This document shows, piece after piece, positions 1 to 9,767 of a stretch of DNA of 64,000 bases. How positions within the stretch are numbered: position 1 is the first letter of the stretch; each line of letters starts with the position of its first letter. The DNA comes from Aricia agestis. Its lineage: Eukaryota; Arthropoda; Insecta; Lepidoptera; Lycaenidae. Both the position numbers and the translations under genes were made by a program. Below the pieces are notes generated by a model that did no database searches, was not told the DNA's origin, and saw only the letters and a program-made list of their open reading frames with translations. The stretch lies in assembly GCF_905147365.1 (NCBI RefSeq), contig NC_056428.1:40157001-40221000 (forward strand), in the 5' to 3' direction.

Positions 1-1381
1 CATGGCGGTTTTTACCGATGATATTGCGTCCGACTGACTTGTTGCATCCTGTATACGGACGCAAGATTGACCATCTCTCAAATTCAGCCAGAAGTAGTGT
101 TAAGGTTAGTACAATGGCTGGGTGAAATATTGGCATGGACGTTGTTTTGTCACCGGAGTGCTTTTCGGCGTATTTCTTAGTTCCGTCATTTGGCGCGCGA
201 ATTTTGGAGGTCGCTACTGTGCGCCGTATATCGGTGGCGTATATTCGATACTTTGTTTACGTATAACACGCCGATAATGTGGATTCCTGTATGTAATAAA
301 GTTTTTATCAATTCTAATGTGTGATTTAATTACGTCCCACAAAACGACATCGTCCCAGAGGAGACGCGGGGGTGACAGAGGCGAGGGGGCGGAGTTCGCA
401 CGCGACATGCAAGGGCATGTTTTTGTTTATATTTTTTGCCGGCCAGCGCGGACGTAATGACGCTTGTGGTATAAATATTGTGTAGTGGGGCGAATATTTG
501 AGAGAGACTAAATTCATGTCTTCAAAGTTGGGTTCACAACGCCTTCGTAAATTTGATGTAACATTACACATTTCAATGTCTAATTAACTTACAAAAATGC
601 TGCTAAAACTATTTGAAAGTAGAGTTAATATTTCAAAAGTTATTATAAAAAAAAGTACCAAATTATGAAATTTTTGCGTGTCGTTTCGATACTGCCGCTT
701 ACAATTTATTATTTATAAAAAAAATGAGCTAGAAAGGATTAAAAATTTAATGTTAATTTGAAGATAAAGAAGAGAAGAATCCGATACCAACAAATAACAC
801 ATCATTAAATAACTAAAAATTATATTTTTAAAATGTTCATAAAATTCGCGTCATTGTCCTGCGCATTGTTTGTTTTGAATGCCTTGCCGATATACTCAAC
901 GTGACGGGTTGAAACCTATTTTGCGATAAAATCTGCTGGCTCACTTTATTTGATCGCAGTGCTTTGGTGTGGATAGAGGTCTTCGTTTTATGCTCTCTCT
1001 CTCTCTTTGAAATACGTTCTACAAAAATTTCCAAATAAGACGTCATTTACATTTCTTGACTCTGTCTGTTTTTCACTACTTTTTTTATACCAAGTTATAA
1101 AGGCCCGCAACATTTCTAAGTTCTTAATAATTTTCTTTATATCAATACTTAATTATAAACGAATTTAGTGAATTCCTCATTTTCCTGAACGTCTTTTTCC
1201 TGAATAGCCCTAAAAACATAATGACGATCATTCAGAATAATGATTAAATCTGTAACTGTATTTCAGGAAAACAGGAACAAATATATCGAATCGATGCAAT
1301 GTCGATATTACAATTAGGTAGTTATTTGACACATTTTCGAAAAATAGTAGTAGAATAGTAAGAAAAGTAGTAAAAATGTTA
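1..1381. other. Unassigned flank, no gene recognised
   Basis: No convincing coding frame. Bases 175-470 are richer in G+C than the rest and contain GCGCGCGAA and GAGGGGGCGG stretches. An AATAAA lies at 295-300 and a TATAAATA at 470-477; either could be the end or start of a transcript, but nothing else supports this. A (CT)n tract lies near 993-1006. The rest (570-1381) is plain AT-rich DNA. Confidence 0.4.
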
Positions 1382-1655
1382 TCTACACTTCAATATTATA
1401 AAGCAGGAGAGGTTGTTTGTTTGTTTGAACGCGTTAATCTCAGGAACTACTAGTCCGATTTGAAAAATTCTTTCAGTGTTAGATAGCCCATTTATCGAGG
1501 AAGGCTATAAGCAATATTTTATCACGCTAAGAATAATAGAAGCGAAGAAATAGAGGAAAATGTGGAAAAAACGGAGGGAAATTATTTGAAAGGGCTTATT
1601 TGAACGCGCTTATCTCAGGAACTACTGGTCCGATTTGAAAAATTCTTTCAGTGGT
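1382..1655 (+). mobile_element. Helitron-like element, family D, 3' truncated
   Basis: Starts with A|TCTACACTT and then the family core GAACGCG-TAATCTCAGGAAC at 1427. The same core returns at 1602, so one full unit of about 175 bp and part of a second are present. The copy stops abruptly near 1655, before the usual 3' hairpin and CTAG. Complete relatives are at 20415-21413 and 62176-62520. The TC start after an A is what Helitrons show; the class call is an inference from several copies. Confidence 0.7.
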
Positions 1656-1669
1656 AGATTGTCGTGTCA

Positions 1670-1698
1670 ATGGTTGTCGTGATTGATGTAGATCGTTT
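1670..1698. repeat. 29-bp segment repeated in inverted form at 5882-5910
   Basis: The 29 bases beginning ATGGTTGTCGTGATTG match exactly, in reverse complement, the bases just downstream of the RTE element. The segment sits at the broken end of the family D copy. It may be part of a dispersed repeat. Confidence 0.75.
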
Positions 1699-2705
1699 TT
1701 TTTAAAAGAAGTGATTTTAAAAACTATTTTAAAGACAAAATAAAATGGCCTTGGCCGTCGACCCATTTTGTAATACAAAAAAATGTTTTAATTGTGGTGC
1801 AACGACCAAGAATAATATCAATATTATTACAAATAATTTTGTTCTACCTATGAAACGAAAGAACATAAAATCGCTTTATAAATCTTCATTTTTCTGGTGC
1901 AGCATATTTATTTACAAATAAATATGCAATTTACGATCATTATCCTGACGTCCAGTGTCCTGTTTGTTGTTGAACTGTTTATATACTTACCTGTCTAAAA
2001 GTATTTTGGATCGATTGTATTAACTACTATGTCCCTACCTACATACCTACGTATATGATTTTCTTTGATAAGTACTTACCTATTGTATATTTTAAACAAA
2101 AGCCCATCAGTGACTGAGTTTAGACTGCGAATTGGGTTGGGACTAATATATTTTTAAATATCTATACTTACTAATATTGTAGAGACGAAATATTTAATCG
2201 TTTGCTTATTACTATTTAACTTACGAGTTACGAGACTTTTAAATAATTCTTTCGCTATTAGAAAGCCACGGTAATGAGAAAATAGCCCAAAGTGCATCGA
2301 AACTCAACGTCAAGTGGTTACCGGGTCATGGGCTAGGCTGTACACTGTACAGTGTTCTGAGATTTTTTTTAAATCTTGACTTTGTTCATTCATAAATCGA
2401 CACCCTTGACAAGATTTATAGTAACTGTGATGGCATACTTATAATAATAATAATGTACTTTTATTCAGCTCGATAACATAAAAACCTTAATCTAGACAAT
2501 TACAACATGCAAATTATTTTATTTTCAATGGTTTTTTATATTAGAATGTTAAGATCGCAACCGGCAGCTTAGCTAGGTTACAGTATAACCTGTGTTAAAG
2601 CCACCGGACCCTTTCCCAACTACTGATCGCATATCGCTGATTTTACATTTCAGGCAATTAAAATTAGATTACAAATCAAATCAATGTTTAAAATTAATCA
2701 AACTT
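1699..2705. other. AT-rich intergenic stretch
   Basis: No gene seen. Bases 2158-2250 begin like a Helitron-like 5' end (TCTATACTTACTAATATTG) and are probably an old fragment. A small palindrome ACACTGTACAGTGT lies near 2343-2356. Confidence 0.4.
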
Positions 2706-2717
2706 GATACAATAAAC
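2706..2717 (+). repeat. Target-site duplication, left copy (RTE insertion)
   Basis: GATACAATAAAC occurs here and again at 5853-5864, exactly at the two edges of the retrotransposon. The flanking bases differ (T before and G after here; A before and A after there), so the repeat is exactly 12 bp. Confidence 0.85.
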
Positions 2718-2933
2718 GGGGGCGGTGGTTACTCGCGTCCGTAGGAATTACCTTTTACTACCCTACACGTGTCCCCCGGGTGGTGCTAAACGAGTAACAA
2801 CGCCGAGTCTCAGGCGGCGGATATGATAACCTGACTCCTAGGCAGTAGTGGCCTTGAGGACTAAATACCCCCAAAAAGTCTAGCGCGGAAAGCAACGGGA
2901 AACTACCGCGACTATAATCCCAAGAAAACCACC

Positions 2934-3065
2934 ATGATTAAGAACGCCACCAGAGATAATATGATGTCATGCGACCCGACTAACGCTCGGCGCCAGCTTG
3001 GTTCCGGGCCGACTGGTGTGAAATTGGCTACCGGCTGCAGTTGGAAACATAACATCTTACTCTAG
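2934..3065 (+). pseudogene. Short leader ORF upstream of the RTE endonuclease
   Basis: An ATG at 2934 opens a 43-residue frame (starts MIKNATRDNMMSC) that stops at 3063-3065, a few codons before the endonuclease frame reads into GTWNVRGL. It lies in another frame from the endonuclease. It may be the original N-terminus lost to a one-base shift near 3060, or a leader peptide without function. I cannot decide without other copies. Confidence 0.4.
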
Positions 3066-3735
3066 CAAACTAACACCCAAGGGAAGGGCAATAACAATAG
3101 GAACCTGGAATGTCCGTGGACTTTTAAGGCCAGGAAAAATCGAAGTTGTTGAAGCGGAGATGGAGCGCTATAATCTGGCTATACTAGGATTGAGTGAGAC
3201 CCATGTCAAAGATAACGGATACCACATCACACCTGAAGGAAATATGGTAATCTACTCTGACAGGCAAGACAATAGTTTTAGTGGTGTGGGCTTCATAGTT
3301 GCTAGCTGGCTACGAGACAAGGTATTGGGGTATAATACCATCAACAATAGAATTATATCCTTAAAAATTTCAGCCCATCCACACCCAATTAACTTTGTAC
3401 AGGTCTATGCGCCGACCACTGCAGCCACCGAAGAAGAGATGGAGGAATTTTACCACGAGCTAGAATTAACCTGCAAAGCGTTACCAAAGAAGGAATGTAC
3501 TATCATCCTGGGAGACTTTAATGCTAAGATAGGGCACACTGATAATGATCAACACCTAAGGAATGTTATTGGGGAATACGGCTTAGGAGCCCGCAACAGT
3601 CGAGGTGAGATGTTGTTAGAGTTTTGCATTGAAAAAGGACTATTCGTAACTAACACGGCATATAAACAACATCCAAGACGCTTATGGACATGGCGATCGC
3701 CAACAGGTCATAAAATCAGATTGACTTCATATTAA
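3022..3735 (+). pseudogene. RTE endonuclease domain (frame 1)
   Basis: The frame is open from 3022; an in-frame ATG at 3160 is internal to the domain. Exonuclease-endonuclease-phosphatase motifs appear in order: GTWNVRGL (from 3100), LGLSETH (catalytic Glu), VYAPT, ILGDFNAKIG (Asp/Asn pair) and WTWRSPTGH. The last motif, GSDHQLL, is found downstream in the RT frame (about 3794), so a frameshift near 3718 splits the domain and leads to the stop at 3733-3735. In living elements this domain nicks the target DNA to prime reverse transcription. Confidence 0.85.
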
Positions 3736-5381
3736 TCAGCAGCAGATGGAAGTCGTGCATAACTCTCTCAAAGACTTTTCCGGGTGCAGATTGTGGCAGC
3801 GACCATCAGCTGTTAATAGCTCAATACAGAGTCCGCCTCAAAGTAGTTTCAAAGCCTCCACCATCCAAAAATATTCTTCTAACACAAGAAGCGAAAGCTT
3901 TTGAGGACACACTACAAACTCGACTGGACAGTGAAACGTATTGCCCATTTGACTCAGCCAATACATCATGGAATCAGCTTAAGGCCGCATTAGAAGAGAC
4001 AACTAGAACAATCACAAATGGACGGAAAGTAAAACACCCTAGATCTGAGTGGATGACCACTTGGGAGGCAATCGCACAAAGAAAGGCTCTAAAGACTGGA
4101 GGAATTCGTTCAAAGGAAGAACAACAGCGATACTCTGAACTTGACTCACTAGTACAGCGTCTCTGTAGACATGACAAGAATGCATATATCAATTCTATAT
4201 GTAGAGATATACAAACACACTCTGATACCCTACATCCAAGAGACATGTTCCAAAAGGTAAAAATTCTCACACGGGAACGAAAATCAAAATCTTGGAACAT
4301 AGAAGATGAAAAGGGTAACCTGATTTTAGACAAGAACCAAGTGATGACAAGATGGAGGAACTACTGCCAAGACCTGTACAAATATGACGCTGATGAACCT
4401 GACACTAGATTAGATTTTACAGATAAAGAACCCGACATCGTTCTCCATGAAGTAGAAGCAGCTATAAATAAGCTAAAAACAAAAGCTTGCGGTGGAGATG
4501 GTATACAGGCACAAGTGCTTAAGAGCTTGGGTAAGTGTGGAATCAGAGTAATGCATTCAATATGTCTTAAAGTATGGAGAACAGGACAGTGGCCAGACGA
4601 TTGGACAGAATCTCTCGTGATACCACTACATAAGAAAGGGTCGACTAAAAAGTGTGGAAATTATCGGACCATCTCACTAATTTCACACGCCAGTAAGATT
4701 CTTCTCCATGTTATAAACAACAGATTGGAACACTATATAACTAGACAGATATCCAAAGAGCAGGCGGGATTTGTAAAGGGCAGGGGTACCCGAGAACAAA
4801 TCCTAAACATCCGTCAGCTGATAGAAAAGAGCAGAGAATTCAATGTCCCAATAGTACTCTGTTTTGTGAATTACGCTAAGGCCTTTGACTGCATCGTCTG
4901 GTCCAAAATGCTGGAGGTGATGAGAGAGTTGGGCGTCCCCGATCATCTCATATTTTTGGTACAAAACCTCTATCTGGAAGGTCGATCAAGGGTGCGATTA
5001 GACAATGATCTGTCAGAGCCGTTTGCTACAGAGCGTGGTGTCAGACAGGGTTGCATCCTCTCTCCACAGCTGTTCAACCTCGTAGGCGAATATATAATGC
5101 GTCGAGTGTTGGAAGATTGGGAGGATGGTATTAAAATTCACGGATACCTTCTCAACAACCTAAGGTTCGCTGACGACACCACGCTTATAAGTACTTGCGA
5201 AGTGAAACTTGCTGAACTTCTAGCGCGGCTCGAAAATATTAGTCGAGACTTTGGCCTCCAAATCAATCGCAATAAAACCAAACTGATGTACGTCGATAAG
5301 CTGAACCAAATACAAAAGACATCCTTACTACAAGATCTCCAACCCGTAGAGGAATTTGTCTACCTGGGATCGTTGATTTAA
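3720..5381 (+). pseudogene. RTE reverse transcriptase region (frame 3)
   Basis: After the frameshift this frame runs without a stop for 554 codons; the first ATG is at 4053. RT motifs are clear: QAGFVKGRGTREQ, the motif A region FVNYAKAFD, GVRQGCILSPQLFNL, and RFADDTTL with the catalytic Asp pair at 5172-5177. In motif A the first aspartate that I would expect (F-x-D-Y-x-K-A-F-D) reads Asn (AAT at 4869-4871), which would probably harm catalysis. The frame ends in VYLGSLI then TAA. The following bases resume at a later part of the same protein, so a segment is deleted. Confidence 0.88.
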
Positions 5382-5386
5382 CACTA

Positions 5387-5831
5387 ATGCGTTCCCTAAT
5401 CTTTTCAATATTTTTATATGCCTCCAAGACATGGACACTAAAAGCACGTACTCGAGCTAAGATTGACGCTTTTGAAATGTGGTGCTGGCGTAAAATGCTC
5501 GGCATCCCTTGGACCGCACACCGGACCAACACGTCTATACTTCAGCAACTCAAAATTACCACCCGCCTGTCCACGCTTTGTCTACAACGACTCACTTGCC
5601 TTTTTTGGCCACATAGCCCGCCGGGAGCCTAATAATCTTGAGAGTCTCATACTAGCTGGGCAATTAGAGGGGAAAAGAGGCAGAGGCAGAGTGGCTACAC
5701 GATGGACAAACGCGATTGTCAAGGCTGCTGACTGCACGTTCCAGGAGGCATTTCATCAGGCCAAAAATAGAGACAATTGGAGAGCCCTATCTCAAAAAGC
5801 AAATTTTGGTGGTCACGTCCCTCAGCCATGA
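5387..5831 (+). pseudogene. RTE C-terminal region, two frames
   Basis: Frame one (from 5387) reads RSLIFSIFLYASKTWTLKA and then MWCWRKMLGIPW, typical of the segment behind the RT domain. Near 5600 (CTTGCCTTTTTTGG) it slips, and the second frame continues as AFFGHIARREP through a basic KRGRGRVATRW to RDNWRALSQKANFGGH and a stop at 5829-5831. The frameshift sits in a T run, a common place for indels. Confidence 0.8.
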
Positions 5832-5852
5832 GGATACGACTAGGAAGAAGAA

Positions 5853-5864
5853 GATACAATAAAC
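5853..5864 (+). repeat. Target-site duplication, right copy (RTE insertion)
   Basis: GATACAATAAAC, identical to 2706-2717, directly after the GAAGAAGAA end of the element. Confidence 0.85.
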
Positions 5865-6893
5865 AATACAAAAAACGATCGAAACGATCTACATCAATCA
5901 CGACAACCATGATTGACTATGACTATCACAGCACAGAACGCAACGTCGCGTCGTGTTTGCTTACGCGCGCGCGTTAACCAACTACTTACGAAAAAATTTA
6001 TTATTATTGTGAACTTGTATTATAATCAAATACCGTCCTCTTTTTGTACAAAACAAATAAACAGAAATAATAGGTACTATTATAGATAATAACCATAATT
6101 TAAATTTACAAACAAAGTATATATATTGTTGTGTAATTTTTGTGTAGTTGTGTAATTTTTTGAGATTTTGGACTGTTTTATCTTATTTTTGATAGGTACG
6201 TTAATAATTTTTAAAACGTTTTTATTTTTCTTTTCGACGCCTAAAGGGCCTTTTTTGAGACTTTGTACTGATAGGTATGTCTGATATGTGATTCTTCAGG
6301 TTAATATTTTTCTAAGCATTTTTGTTTTATTTTTTTAACGCCTAAACGGCTAATAACGAATTTCAATTTGTTAAATTTTATCAACTTGTCACGTGGGCAG
6401 AGCCACGATTGAAAACTAGTATTGCTTACATACACAAGTTAACTATAGTCAATGTCACAGTAAATTAGCCTCTCAACTGGTCGTTCTTAAAATTGTTAAT
6501 TTCTTAAATTACTTTTATGTTCCTATTTCGGTGTATTTGATTTGTCCGACACTTTTCGGTGTATTTGATTTGATTATTATGACTATGGGTTTATTATTGT
6601 ACCTACTTGATTTTAAACAATAAAACTTAAAAATACCTACTACCGAAACAATTGTTTTATTTTGTGTTCATACTTAAGTTCAGAAGAAACACGCTCACAT
6701 AAATAAAATGATCATATCTATCATAATTATTCTTAATATTTTTTAGTTAGCCTAGCGGACTTACCTAATTATAATTTAAAATTTAATTAATCTATGTAAT
6801 ATAGGGATAACTTGTTTTTAATGTCTGTTATGTACTCCAAGTTATAGAAATAAGTATTTCATTTTAATCGACTTCATAAAGAGGGATGATTCT
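5865..6893. other. AT-rich intergenic stretch
   Basis: No gene. It holds the inverted partner (5882-5910) of the segment at 1670-1698. It also holds an 18-bp direct repeat TTCGGTGTATTTGATTTG at 6527-6544 and 6555-6572, too short and isolated to be an LTR. Confidence 0.5.
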
Positions 6894-6960
6894 CTATTTA
6901 TACATACATATCGTCACTCCTGTCCCTCATTGGGGTAGACAGAGACCACATCACGCAATG
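6894..6960. repeat. Fragment of a dispersed lepidopteran repeat
   Basis: Contains TATCGTCACTCCTGTCCC and GGGGTAGACAGAGACC, a combination I recall from repeats in moth and butterfly genomes. It is a short fragment with no coding content. Confidence 0.45.
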
Positions 6961-7447
6961 AATTTATTGGGATCTATTATATAGGTACCTATGTATGTAT
7001 CGATATAACATATAAGGTTAGGAGGAAGCAACAAACTCAACAGTTTATGGCGTACATAAAAAAATAATATACGGTACCGATATAATCTCAAATATAGTAA
7101 GGAGTCATTTAATTAGTAGAATGCATGGAATTAATATAGTACAATATACGGTATCAATATAACCATACATTTAAATGGATGTAGGAAAAACGATTAAATG
7201 CATGGAACGAATACAAAAATATACAATGTTTCACATGATTTCCAACGAGAACGGAAGCAAAAAACCAGCGAGAATTATTTGAAATTGAATATCTAATTTT
7301 CGTACGTAAACAAAATTTCTCGTCGACAATAGAATTCACATGACAGCAATGTAACTATATTCGCACGAATAACAATTAAAAAGTCATTGGGAATGGTAGA
7401 CGCCATAGGGTTCGACTTTGAAAAGACGCAACAAGTCTTCGGCGATT

Positions 7448-7449
<2 letters not shown>
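6961..7449. other. Unassigned stretch
   Basis: AT-rich. No gene, repeat or hairpin of note seen. Confidence 0.4.

Positions 7450-7542
<93 letters not shown>
7450..7542. repeat. (TA)n microsatellite
   Basis: About 93 bp of uninterrupted alternating A and T. Open frames read here as runs of Ile-Tyr are artefacts of the repeat. Confidence 0.95.
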
Positions 7543-7543
<1 letters not shown>

Positions 7544-7546
<3 letters not shown>

Positions 7547-7740
7547 GTAAGATTTGTACCAAGTACCAAGAAGTAAGATATATATATATATATATATATA
7601 TATCTTACTTCTTGGTACTTGGTACAAATCTTACTTTGTATCTTATTGATCTTACTTTGTACCAAGTACCAAGAAGTAAGATATATATATATATATATAT
7701 ATATCTTACTTCTTGGTACTTGGTACAAATCTTACTTTTT
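7544..7740. repeat. Two tandem hairpins with (TA)n cores
   Basis: Hairpin 1 spans about 7544-7637: an arm containing GTACCAAGTACCAAGAAG, then (TA)n, then the exact reverse complement. Hairpin 2 (about 7657-7729) repeats the same arms round a second (TA)n. Arms are close to perfect and directly follow the long (TA)n tract. The structure could extrude as cruciforms and probably arose by inverted duplication around TA repeats. Confidence 0.85.
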
Positions 7741-7868
7741 GGTAAGATTTTCTTGGAATACTTTATTTATTACATTACTATCACAGACCAAGAAGAGATA
7801 CTACGTATATTACTATTCTATTCGTCGAAATATTATTCTTATACGATTATTTAAAGACAGCACAATTA

Positions 7869-8001
7869 CAGTCTGTCAAAAAAGCCATGAAATTAAAAAG
7901 TGGCAACATCGTAGTGTCATTCCTTTTTTCTTAGATTGATTTGAAAGGGACGACACTAATATGTAGCCACTTTTTAATTTCATGACTTTTTTGCCAGACT
8001 G
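7869..8001. mobile_element. Foldback MITE, TA target duplication
   Basis: Ends are CAGTCTG and CAGACTG, flanked by TA at 7867-7868 and 8002-8003. Arms of about 35 bp pair almost completely (AGCCATGAAATTAAAAAGTG against its reverse complement). TA duplication and inverted ends fit a non-autonomous Tc1/mariner-type element. No coding content. Confidence 0.75.
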
Positions 8002-8003
8002 TA

Positions 8004-8717
8004 GTGTTGAAAATGATGCAACTGCAAATCATTAACTACATTAAAATAGCCAAAGATGAGCCAAAGCCAATGGGTGTGACGTCTACTGATTTTCTAAAAT
8101 TCGGTGTGGCAACACTGTATTAATGTCAGTTAATGAAAAAATAAAAAATGAGGAAGTGGAAGAAGCATTTAACATTTTGCATCAATATAATAAACTAGTA
8201 ATCTGTGTTTTGCATTTTTTGGATTTCGCAGTACCTACGGAACTATTTTTGTTTGTATTTATCTCGGTTGAAATTAAAAAGACTTACCAATTTGAGTATA
8301 AATACACGTTAAACTTCGAAATTACAAACTATAGGTAAATCCATAGACTTATTTGTAAACTGTCGTAGGTAAATCCAATAATTTAAATTATGTTTCAAAT
8401 AAGTACCTACTCATAAAGAATTGTATCTGAGCGCACGGCAATGATATTCTATGTTACTAAGTATTTTAGAAACTCATTGGCGCACGGTAGTGCCTCCGCC
8501 AAGACGAGCTAAGCGAAGCGCAAGGGCACTACCTACCTTTTTTACCGACTTCCAAAAAACGAGGAGGTTATATGTTCGGCTGTGGATATATATTTTTTAT
8601 TATTTTTGTCTGGAAACGTCTCGTCGTATTTTTGAACCCTCGTATCTTTGGCCTTTACTTTCTAAAGTACTAGCTTGTATTTTACATCCATAAAAATGTT
8701 TCCTTTTCTTATTTCAG
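8004..8717. other. Region 5' of the GTSF1-like gene (intron/upstream)
   Basis: The CDS starts one base after a splice acceptor, so at least one upstream non-coding exon should exist. I cannot locate it. Bases 8535-8590 match a repeat tail found at several other places (ACCGACTTCCAAAAAACG then GGAGGTTATATGTTCGGC). A compact GCGCACGG stretch at 8476-8530 is richer in GC. No second open frame with protein-like content is seen. Confidence 0.4.
8701..8717 (+). promoter_or_regulatory. Predicted 3' splice site before the GTSF1-like start codon
   Basis: A pyrimidine-rich tract TCCTTTTCTTATTTCAG ends at 8717, leaving exon bases GATGGAG with the ATG at 8719. This is a strong acceptor by eye and argues that the gene is not a processed retrocopy, which would have lost the intron. 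Confidence 0.6.
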
Positions 8718-8718
8718 G

Positions 8719-9150
8719 ATGGAGAACAGATTAGCAGATCCCCTAGTAAAGTGTCCTTTTGACCCTGTACATCGCGTAAAAAGATCACGTCTACAGATAC
8801 ATATTGTAAAATGTGAAAAAAATCATCCTGGATTCGTAGCGTGCCCTTTCAACCATAGTCACAGATTCAAAAAGGAGGATTTGAGGTTCCATGTAGTTAA
8901 CTGTCCTTCTAGAGAGGCAACTAATCCTGCAGATGTTGTACCTAAAATTATTGATTCAAAAATACCCTATCCAATTGATTTAAGACACTGTTTAGTTGAT
9001 TGCCCTTTTCAAGGGCCAACATTCTCTGCCCTTAAAGTTCAGGATTCAAGAGAAAAACAGAAAGCCGAAGGGCTGGAACCGAACGAAAGGAGACCCATTC
9101 CATTCAATGTGACTAATCCCAATGACTCAGATGATGAATGCTGGGATTAA
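8719..9150 (+). CDS. GTSF1/Asterix-like CHHC zinc-finger protein
   Basis: A 143-residue protein with two U11-48K-type CHHC fingers: C12-x5-H18-x9-H28-x3-C32 and C42-x5-H48-x9-H58-x3-C62. This spacing and the CPFD/CPFN starts are the signature of gametocyte-specific factor 1 (Asterix in flies). Proteins of this family are small nuclear or cytoplasmic partners of PIWI Argonautes that support piRNA-guided slicing or transcriptional silencing of transposons. The linker between the fingers (CEKNHPGFVAC) is a little shorter than I would expect. Behind the fingers is a probably disordered tail with one extra CPF motif (95-97) lacking its histidines, and an acidic end NDSDDECWD. Family tails of this kind with an exposed Trp take part in PIWI binding; Trp142 is a candidate, by inference. 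The whole CDS lies in one exon behind a good acceptor, and the start is the first in-frame ATG. Which paralogue it is cannot be told without alignment. Confidence 0.88.
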   Translation: MENRLADPLVKCPFDPVHRVKRSRLQIHIVKCEKNHPGFVACPFNHSHRFKKEDLRFHVVNCPSREATNPADVVPKIIDSKIPYPIDLRHCLVDCPFQGPTFSALKVQDSREKQKAEGLEPNERRPIPFNVTNPNDSDDECWD

Positions 9151-9189
9151 AAAAAGTAACTTAAGTAATGCTATGTACCATTGAAAAAA

Positions 9190-9318
9190 TTGATTCATAG
9201 GCAGATAGCGGCGGAATTGGTTGGGTTTTGCCAATTCAATGTCAGTCCTGATCTTTTAGTTAGGTTTGAGATAATGGGACCAAATGACGTAGGTCCGAAA
9301 AAACTGCCTATGAATCAA
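9190..9318. mobile_element. MITE (TTGATTC family) just downstream of the GTSF1-like CDS
   Basis: Terminal inverted repeats TTGATTCATAGGCAG and CTGCCTATGAATCAA. Inner parts include AAATGACGTAGGTCCG, also found in the copy at 18051-18188. The element starts 40 bp after the stop codon and ends before the AATAAA at 9380, so it is probably transcribed as part of the 3' UTR. Confidence 0.7.
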
Positions 9319-9379
9319 CCATGGGCCTACATAGGTAGGGCAGGGGGGGACAGCTGCCCCCCACCCCCCTAGAAGATAA

Positions 9380-9385
9380 AATAAA
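9380..9385 (+). terminator. Possible polyadenylation signal of the GTSF1-like gene
   Basis: AATAAA, 230 bp after the stop codon, followed by a TG-rich stretch (GTCATTGTTTCTGGTGG). It is the first canonical hexamer downstream. A GC-rich hairpin (GGGGGGACAGCTGCCCCCC) lies between the MITE and this site. Confidence 0.45.
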
Positions 9386-9482
9386 TGTCATTGTTTCTGG
9401 TGGCAAGTGGGAATTCAAAATGTGTTACCTACTCTTAACTGAAGTGTGGAAACAAAATATCTTCTCAGTCCAATATTTTGAG

Positions 9483-9767
9483 TTTTAGGGTTCCGTACCC
9501 AAACGGTAAAAACGGGACCCTATTACCATCTATTACTAAGACTTTGATATCTGTCTGTCTGTCTCCAGGCTCTATCTCAAGAACGGCTATAGGTAGACTT
9601 CTCAAATTTTCACAGAATGTAACAATAAATCTGCTGTAATACTAAAAATAAAAAAATATTTAAGACGGGATCCCATACAAAAATCACATTTTTGAGATAT
9701 TTTCGCTCTATAACAGTATGGAAACCTTCATGCGCGAGTCTGACTCGCACTTGGCCGATTTTTTTTG
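9483..9767 (+). repeat. GGGTTCCG repeat, copy 1
   Basis: Starts TTTTAGGGTTCCGTACCC, has GTCTGTCTGTCTCCAGGC and a CATACAAAAA block, and ends GACTCGCACTTGGCCGATTTT. The ends hold an inverted pair (GGGTTCCGTACC and, in better copies, GGTACGGAACCC). It is one of about fifteen copies here. The family is non-coding and its class is unresolved. This copy is shortened inside. Confidence 0.85.

Larger units (their letters stand above)
2718..5852 (+). mobile_element. RTE-type non-LTR retrotransposon, near full length, dead
   Basis: A 3135-bp insertion bounded by a perfect 12-bp target duplication. It begins GGGGGCGGTGG, has about 300 bp of leader, an apurinic-type endonuclease, a reverse transcriptase and a short C-terminal region, and ends in GAAGAAGAA rather than a long poly(A), as RTE elements often do. 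Domain order and size fit the RTE clade, which is usually a little over 3 kb. It is inactive: there is a frameshift near 3718 between endonuclease and RT, a stop followed by a loss of roughly 45-50 codons near 5381, and another frameshift near 5600. The intact duplication shows that the 5' end was not truncated on insertion. Confidence 0.9.

Noticed and set aside
470..520. TATA promoter at 470-477
   Set aside because: A TATAAATA alone is common in AT-rich DNA; no downstream exon or start signal could be supported.
6527..6572. Short LTR pair
   Set aside because: Only an 18-bp direct repeat with a 28-bp period; no primer-binding site, polypurine tract or internal genes.
7376..7728. Open frames of repeated Ile-Tyr on both strands
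   Set aside because: They are translations of the (TA)n tracts and hairpin arms; no protein-like content outside the repeat.
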